Assembly: GCF_020283565.1 (NCBI RefSeq)
Contig: NC_060061.1
Span: 37,175,362-37,239,361, forward strand
Length of the DNA stretch: 64,000 bases
Direction: 5' to 3'
From: Trifolium pratense
Taxonomy: Eukaryota > Streptophyta > Magnoliopsida > Fabales > Fabaceae
Each line of letters starts with the position of its first letter. Positions within the stretch are counted from its first letter, which is position 1. The translations under genes were made by a program, and so were the position numbers. Under the pieces are notes generated by a model. That model did not search any database and had not been told where the DNA came from. It was given only the letters and a program-made list of their open reading frames with translations. This document shows, in pieces, positions 44,601-64,000 of the stretch.

Positions 44601-46607
44601 ATACCAAAAAAAAAAATGGAAATGAGAATGAATAATGATCATTCACTCATTACACCGACAAAAGGATGCTTAAAAAAAAACCACAAAAGGATCTAGTCCT
44701 TCTTCAATTCAAAATGACTGGCAATGATACAGTTAAGCAGGGCCCGGCGCAACACATATTGAGGCCCAGGGCAATTTATAATGAGGACTTTCTAAACTTC
44801 ATAGTTATATATTCCACACACAAAAAAAATCAATTATATTTTAGTAAAATTATTATATTTTTATTTGAATTTTTTTTTTTGGTGCTTTTTAAGATCCAAG
44901 AATTTAATTTGTAATTGGGTGTACATGGAATGTCAACTATCTATGTGTATACTGGTGTAAATGTAACTGAGAACAATTTAGAAGGTTGCAATGTATGAAC
45001 TGTATAGGAGTATACATTAATTTGCTAATTTGATGCAAGGTTTCAAATGGCCAGTGGTTTGGTTTGTAAATGAGATTTACTTGTATTGGGTGCAAATATT
45101 GGCTTTTGCAAATTTTTATTGATTTTAATTTAATTTGAACTAAAATGGAAGTATAGGGAATCGAACCAAGGACCTCACGCGCACACACATATCACATTGT
45201 ACCACTAAAGCATTAATACACATCAGATATTTTTTTAACGTTGACAATATATAACTAATATTTTTGAGCCTCACATTTATAAGGCCCGGAGCGGTAGCCC
45301 ATCCTGCACTTGCTATGGGCTAGGCCTGTATTTAAGTTTTAAATTTAATCCACATCAACCAAGGCACAAGTTATTCAATAATATATCTATTACTTACCAA
45401 AATTAAAGTATAGGGAATCGAATCAGGGACCTCACACACCTCGCACGCACGCACAAATCACATTCTACCACTAAAGCATTAATACACCTATGATATTTTT
45501 GAACGTTGACAATATATAACTAATAACTCAAAGAGAACAAAAGATCTATATCTTGCAGACTAGCTCACAGAAAAATCTATATTTCCCATTACTTCACAAT
45601 AACTCAATGAGAACACACTTTAAAGCACATATTCTTGGGTATATACAAAACCAACCAATAATATACTATTACTTGAATAAAAATGACTTTGAAAAAGCAA
45701 AGAAACAAATCCCTACCAAACAATCATGTGCAAGACAAATCATAACTAAAAAGCATCAGTTTTTAAGTTTCCGCCAATGAGTGAGAGCTCTGTATTTAAG
45801 TTCCAGAAAGTTAAATCTAAAAACACACAATAAGTTTAAACTAGAAACCAAGTAAGCTTACAATCAGATTCAGACCTTAGTGCAACTTCTTGACGCACTT
45901 CATATCTAACTTTCTTATCAAAGTTTCTCTCTTTCCTCTTCTGACGAAACCTAATCAACGACGCTGCACGCTGTGGCTGACTACATCTTGTAGGAAATTC
46001 AGTACCACTCTACACCAATATATACAATTAGAAATTAGGGATTGAAAAAAGAAAAAAAAAACACCATTTATCAATAACTTCAATTTAGGGATTGAAATTC
46101 AACAACAATAATACACAATATATACAATTAGAAACTAATATTTATATTTATACCCTTTGATTAAGGGGCGATGTATCCAAACATTGCGAACCCGAAGATA
46201 ATTCACATCCTCCTAACAGTAACAAAACCGATTGAACCTGTAATAACAAAAAAAAAAACTTGAATCTTAAAATCAATAACCTAAAGTTTATTGAATTGAA
46301 AGGTAAATTTGACAAATAAGAAAAAAAAATTGCGCACTTTTTCAGGGGTAACAGAATCGAAGACATAAACTTGGCCACGAAAAGAAAGCGTGAGCTGAGA
46401 AGAATCATCGAATCGTTGAATAGACATATCAGGGTGATTTCCGTCACCGGAAACATAAACATCATCGAGTGAAACGTCTTGGATATTTCCTTCAGCTTCA
46501 CCGGAAGCGTCTTCGAGATTATGTGAATCGTAATGGATGTGATTGTTGTTGTTGTCGGTTTCGTCGTTGTTCTTGATCTGATCGGAGATGTTCATAGAGT
46601 TGTACAT
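41609..46607 (-). CDS. TIFY-CCT-GATA zinc-finger transcription factor 2 (GATA24/25/28, ZML/ZIM type)
   Basis: Eight coding exons with GT-AG junctions: 46607..46338, 46237..46154, 46009..45876, 43062..42955, 42861..42756, 42020..41952, 41860..41792 and 41701..41609. They give 933 nt and 310 residues. The N-terminus is Asn/Asp-rich, followed by TIFY-like [12 protein letters not shown] (72-83), CCT ([20 protein letters not shown] and onward) and a class IV GATA finger CTHC-X20-CNAC with CGLFWANR. Exons 6 and 7 are both 69 nt and encode near-repeats, [20 protein letters not shown] and [24 protein letters not shown] gene 1 has one corresponding exon ([12 protein letters not shown]). The tail is shorter than in gene 1. 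Exon 3 is 134 nt in both genes, confirming common descent. The 2.8-kb intron 3 hosts a hAT-like element. The role should resemble gene 1. Confidence 0.92.
44730..45336. mobile_element. hAT-like non-autonomous element in GATA gene 2 intron 3
   Basis: The element is about 44738-45328 (591 bp). It starts CAGGGCCCGGCGCAAC and ends GGGCTAGGCCTG, with GGCCC-rich subterminal words on both sides (GAGGCCCAGGGCAATTTATA, and ATTTATAAGGCCCGGAGCGG). The flanks CAGTTAAG (44730-44737) and TATTTAAG (45329-45336) match at 6 of 8 positions and could be an aged 8-bp duplication. Confidence 0.5.
45146..45530. repeat. Pair of direct repeats with tRNA-like B-box
   Basis: About 45148-45260 and 45408-45525 share AGTATAGGGAATCGAA, GGGACCTCAC or its variant, a CA/CG-rich patch, CACTAAAGCATTAATACAC and ACGTTGACAATATATAACTA. 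Read on the minus strand they contain GGTTCGATTCCC, a B-box match, so they may be SINE-derived. Confidence 0.55.
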
Positions 46608-46689
46608 TGTTGGGAATAGAGTTTAATTTGGGGGTTTTGATGCATTAGAAGATGAAACCCTAATCGTAACAGTAACCCTAACTTGTTGA

Positions 46690-46694
<5 letters not shown>

Positions 46695-46726
<32 letters not shown>
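46695..46726. repeat. (GA)n microsatellite in GATA gene 2 leader
   Basis: About 15 GA units upstream of the start codon; on the transcript it reads as a CT tract. CT-rich leaders are common in plant genes. Telo-box-like AAACCCTAA lies nearby at about 46656. Confidence 0.9.
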
Positions 46727-46729
<3 letters not shown>

Positions 46730-46739
46730 ATGTGTATGT

Positions 46740-47518
46740 TTGTGAAGTGTGTAGCTAATAGCTATGTCGGAATGAAGAGAGTATTATTGTTGGGACGAAA
46801 CTAACCCAAATGCTGCCAATATTTACGAGGATGTTAACTTTGTGCAATAGTTGCATTTAATTAATTTCCTAAAAATAAGAGATTGAACAAAGAAAACTCT
46901 AATTATTTTGTGTTTGATTTTTTTTTGTTACAAATTTTGTGTTTGATTTTAAAACTTTTGTGGTTGGATAAATTGAGGATAACTCCTTGGACAAAAATTG
47001 AAATTTTTGTCTTTTACTAGAGTAAAATTTTGTCTACAAGTTGTCGAAAATGGATTTTATGTTGTAACTATATGATACGATTACAATTGTAAACTGTTTG
47101 ATTTTAATAAATGAAATTATTTAACTGCGTATATTATTTGTAACTGTATGATATGGTTACAATTGTCTGCGTATATTAAAAAATTATTCTAGTTTCCAAA
47201 ATATTCTTATAAATATCTACAATTTTAAATTACATTGAATATACAAATTAAATTTATAGTGCAATACTTACTATAGTTCTAAATATAAGAAAAAATTTAG
47301 TAAAAATAATTGATCTATTTTATTCAAATTTTGAATCAAATGCAACAACTTTTGTTAATCAAATTTTATTTTATTTTTTATTTTTCGATCTGATTGAGAA
47401 ACACAAAAGGAGTTTACATATATTTTTAAAATTTAAATGATAGTACTGTTTATCAAAGGGGGAAAAATCATAGATTTTATTCCTTTTTTTTTTCCTTCCT
47501 ATTATGCATGTTTATAGG
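46740..47518. other. Upstream region of GATA gene 2
   Basis: AT-rich. The phrase GTAACTRTATGATAYGRTTACAATTGT occurs twice (about 47064 and 47141, written in degenerate code). No gene. Confidence 0.5.
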
Positions 47519-48872
47519 AGTAGTAATATGTAATCATCCTATTTTGGCAAAGGTTTTCAAAGCTAAATACTATTCGAATGAGGGAATCCTAAATGCAAAA
47601 TTGGGGCACAATCTAAGCTATGTGTGGCGTAGCATCCATGCTTCTCAATTAATAGTCAAAAGAGGCCTATGATGGCGGATAGGAAACCGAGAAAAACTTA
47701 ATGTATGGAAGAATCAACCACGGCTAAGAGTGGATCATCATGCATATGTGACCTCAAATATGGTGGCAGGATATGAGCATCTGACAGTAGCAGACGTCGT
47801 AAACCATATTGAAGGTAAGTGGAATATTGATCAATTGCAGCAACAGTTTAACCAAGATGATGTAGCAGCCATTATCCAAATTCCTCTTCAATCAACATAC
47901 GAGAATGATGTGCCGATTTGGAGATGGTCATTAATAACAGCTTACTATCACTTAAGGAGGAAGGAAATTGGTCAAAATTGTGGAATCTCAATATTCCAAA
48001 TAAGATGAAAATATTTTTGTGGGGAACACTTAGAGGGTGGTTACCTGTGAAGGAAAGATTAATTAGTAAGGGGGTGCAATGTGATTCAAAATGTGTGTTG
48101 TGACTTGAATGTAGAAAATGAATGGCATTGTTTTTTTGGATGTACAGCTGCTCAAGACGTGTGGATGGAGGCCGGAATGTGGACGAAATTGCTTCTACAA
48201 ATTGAGAGTGCAGCTGGTTACAAACAACTCGTGTTTGATTTTCTTGAAAACCTTGATGATAATAGTATGGCAATAGTGGCAGTTACCTTATGGATCATTT
48301 CGTGGAGAAGAAACCAAAAATGTTGGCATGATAAATTACCAACAATGTTTGATGTAGTACGACGAGCACGTGATACGCTGGAAGATTGGTTAAAGTTGAG
48401 AACCGGGACTGTACGCAGATGAGCACTACTGGCGTAAACCACAACCAGGTACTCTTAAGTGTAACATTGACGCTGCCTGCTATGTAAATTCGAATCAGTT
48501 TTGCATTGGGGCATGTTTAAGAGATGCAGCTGGAGGCTTTTTGAAAGCATTTACGCAGACCTTTGAAGGACAGCCAGAAGTACGTGAATCAGAAGCCATA
48601 ACCATGCTGGTTTGCTGGAGATAATCAAGTGGTTGCAACACTATAATACACAAAAGTTCCAAATTGAAACGGATTGTTTACAACTCGTCCAAGGTATTGA
48701 AGGAAACAGCGGGAATAACATGGAATTTGGACCTATATTAGCTCAGGCAGCTCGTTTATATGTTAATTCCCAAATATTTGAATATTATCCACCTTGTATT
48801 GACTCTATTATTATAAATGAAATGGATTAAGCTTGTTTCGGTAAAAAAATAAAAGTAGTAATATGTAGTCAT
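47519..48872 (+). pseudogene. 5'-truncated LINE (RNase H type) in a 19-bp duplication
   Basis: AGTAGTAATATGTAATCAT at 47519-47537 and the copy at 48854-48872 (one mismatch) flank the insert. Coding pieces run from the post-RT region (LAKVFKAKYYSNEGILNAKL, YVWRSIHASQ) through the zf-RVT part (SKLWNLNIPNKMKIFLWG, then WHCFFGCTAAQDVWME) to RNase H (GTLKCNIDAACYVNSNQ, LRDAAGGFLKAF, FQIETDCLQLVQGI). At least three frameshifts and several stops occur. The 3' end has a short GGTAAAAAAATAAA tail. It is a different family from the LINEs at 1 and 25586. Confidence 0.9.
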
Positions 48873-50690
48873 TGTTAATAAAAAGAGTTGACAAAGTTGA
48901 GATTGCTTATGACTGGTCAACCTAGTAGTTAATGGGTGGGTGTGCTGTTGGATATCCAAGCTACATCATGTTTAATGTATACATGTGAAAAAGAAAACTA
49001 ATCAAGTTGCAAATTCGTTTGCAAATTCATTTTATTCAATATTAGAAACAATTTTTGTTTTGGTGAGCTTAACTCAGTTAATAGAGATATTATATTATAT
49101 ATGTAAGAGTCGAAATTCGAACTCCAAATACCACTTATTTATCTTAAAGATGAAATTTCTAGACACTAAATCAACTCTTTATTTTGACTCACGTGTCCTG
49201 CCTTTGTCTCAAATGTTTTGTTGATTGACTTGAGAAGTGTTTCTTTCCTAAGGAGAATGTAGTCATTTTTTGGGGTTTGTCCCTTACTTTCCAAACAAAA
49301 AAATAACATCTAATTTAGAGAAATAACTATACTTAAGCTATACATACAAAATTAATTAGATGATATAAGTAATACTACTTGTACCAAAAAATAATCAATA
49401 CAATAAAATATTTTTTGTTGATATGGTTGAATATATTATTTGTCATATAAATTTTTTAAATTATTCGGACTTTTTTTTGGGGTAAAACTATACTACTACT
49501 ACACGTATATTCATAGGCATAGTCAAAAAGCAAACTCTGAGGCTCACTAAGAGGACTGTCACCCGAACATGAGTGTCAAAAGATTCAAGTGTAAACGTAT
49601 CAAACCTTATATGATTAAATATGATTAAATTAATGTAATGAGTCCTTCAAAAAAAAAAAATAATGTAATGAGTGACTTTGAATTGTAACAGTCACTCATA
49701 ATAAAATTCCACAAGAAAACAGTCACTGATATTTTCTCTCCAATGATAAACCCTTTATCTCTTGGATTGAATTTAGTTCCATTACAAAAGCTTGATGCGG
49801 ATAGCAATATCAAACAGGTAGATGAATCCGGCTGCTGAATGTGATACTTAATTTCATTTAATAATAGCCATCACAATCTATTAAAATTGGTCCTTTTACA
49901 GTAAAGTACATCACATTAACGAGGATATATTTTTCTTGTTAACATAAGGCATTCAAGCCTATCTGTACAAATATACTTCTGGTATGTTAACAAAAAAAAA
50001 AAAAAAATAGTAGCTACAATTTTAGTGCACACAAATCCCCAAAATCCCATTGAAGATTTAACAAATACAATGTACATGTATGAACAAAACCCCCAGTCTA
50101 TAGCTTCCTGTAATCTAAAACACAAAAACCGATTTGGGGAGTTACTGTCTCATGATGCTCAGTAAGTGGAAGAAAATCCACTCAGTTCCTATATTCCAGT
50201 ATAAAGATGTCAAACTATGTTCTCTATATTCAGATAAAGCTGGTGTGCTCTCACATTTCAATTCTGTATCCCACAGGCCGAGCGCTTCGTGGGATAACAT
50301 CCAGAACTCAATAAAATGGCAAGATTGAGTAACCGGAAAACATATACTCAATGGGTGCACCTGTAATAGATAACGGTATAATACTCATCAATATTTATAA
50401 AATTAATTTGCAAAGAATCATTATAGTAGATTATAGACATTATGCAAAGATTAACGAATACGAATCACAATACTTTATGGGGAAGAGAAATTTGGTGCTA
50501 CATTAACAAATGGACTTGGTTGGGACGAGAGGATTCACACCCCAGATTCCCACAATTTTCCCCCACATCCGTGCAATTTTGCATGAGATCTTTACCAATT
50601 AGTATAGATATAGATAGAGATGCAAAATCAAGCACAAATCCTAGTATTATAGAAGAAAGGAATCAAGTAGTTATAAATGAATGATTACCT
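48873..50690. other. Intergenic; SINE-like fragment and 3' flank of the BEACH gene
   Basis: 49058-49200 has GGTGAGCTTAACTCAGTTAA and, 50 bases on, AAATTCGAACTCC, which resembles a tRNA-derived repeat. The region next to 50690 is probably the 3' UTR of the BEACH gene. No coding gene supported. Confidence 0.5.
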
Positions 50691-50765
50691 GGAACAGTTA
50701 TCACGGGGCATCTCTAACTGTTAAAATTCCACATGCTTCTTCCACATGCACTGCTATCTTTTCTG

Positions 50766-63755
<12,990 letters not shown>

Positions 63756-64000
63756 CTACAAGGATTTGAAAGGAATGAGATAATAAAACCACTTATACAA
63801 GTAAGAATGAAGTGGATGTGTCTCATTTGCAATGAAACATTAGTTACACAATAACTACAGGCAGGAAAAGGAAGTTTTTTTTTTTTTTTTGTAATCTTAC
63901 ATGCAACATACAGCATCCACCAACAATTAACAGAAACAATGTAATCCCTCCATTTCAAAATGAGTGTCACAATAGCAATAAAAAAAATTGTTTCAGAATG
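63756..64000. other. BEACH gene intron running off the window
   Basis: Upstream of the first exon in view. It contains a T-run at about 63876-63890 and no further exon. The preceding coding exon lies outside. Confidence 0.6.

Overview
The window is nuclear plant DNA: AT-rich, with spliced genes, (GA)n leader microsatellites, AAACCCTA telo-boxes, TIFY-CCT-GATA and BEACH-WD40 genes, and dense LINE, copia, SINE, hAT and Mutator debris. Repeat style and protein sequence suggest a papilionoid legume, probably a temperate one such as Trifolium or Medicago. That is inference; no marker gene fixes the species. All functional host genes lie on the minus strand.

Layout. 1-1342: decayed 3' part of a LINE. 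2.3-25.1 kb: a tandem cluster of two-exon F-box/leucine-rich genes (four with both exons, plus one remnant without exon 1). It is interrupted by a 732-bp hAT-type element, a retroelement endonuclease-domain fragment, SINE-like repeats, a copia gag/LINE composite, a PIF1/Helitron helicase fragment and a 353-bp Mutator-type MITE. 25.6-28.45 kb: a young 5'-truncated LINE inside a 16-bp target duplication. 29.3-30.8 kb: an internally deleted copia element. 30.8-32.8 kb: a 2-kb solo LTR inside a perfect 5-bp duplication. 33.3-39.2 kb and 41.6-46.6 kb: two tandem GATA24/25/28 (ZML/ZIM)-type transcription factor genes with 10 and 8 coding exons, for which I placed every splice junction. 47.5-48.9 kb: another 5'-truncated LINE inside a 19-bp duplication. 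50.8 kb to the right edge: 24 coding exons (2,158 codons) of a BEACH-domain protein resembling Arabidopsis BCHB. Its N-terminus lies beyond the window and its introns hold a TRIM and LTR remnants.

The genes do not form a pathway. The F-box proteins are predicted SCF ubiquitin-ligase adaptors, the GATA proteins are light- and development-related transcription factors, and the BEACH protein is a large membrane-trafficking scaffold. The most notable structural observation links the first two groups. The flank downstream of F-box genes 1 to 4 carries degraded copies of the 3' end of the GATA gene (last intron, terminal coding exon, 3' UTR), so the F-box duplication unit appears to be a chimera with a GATA gene tail. 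A second notable point is a 160-bp tandem exon duplication in the second GATA gene.
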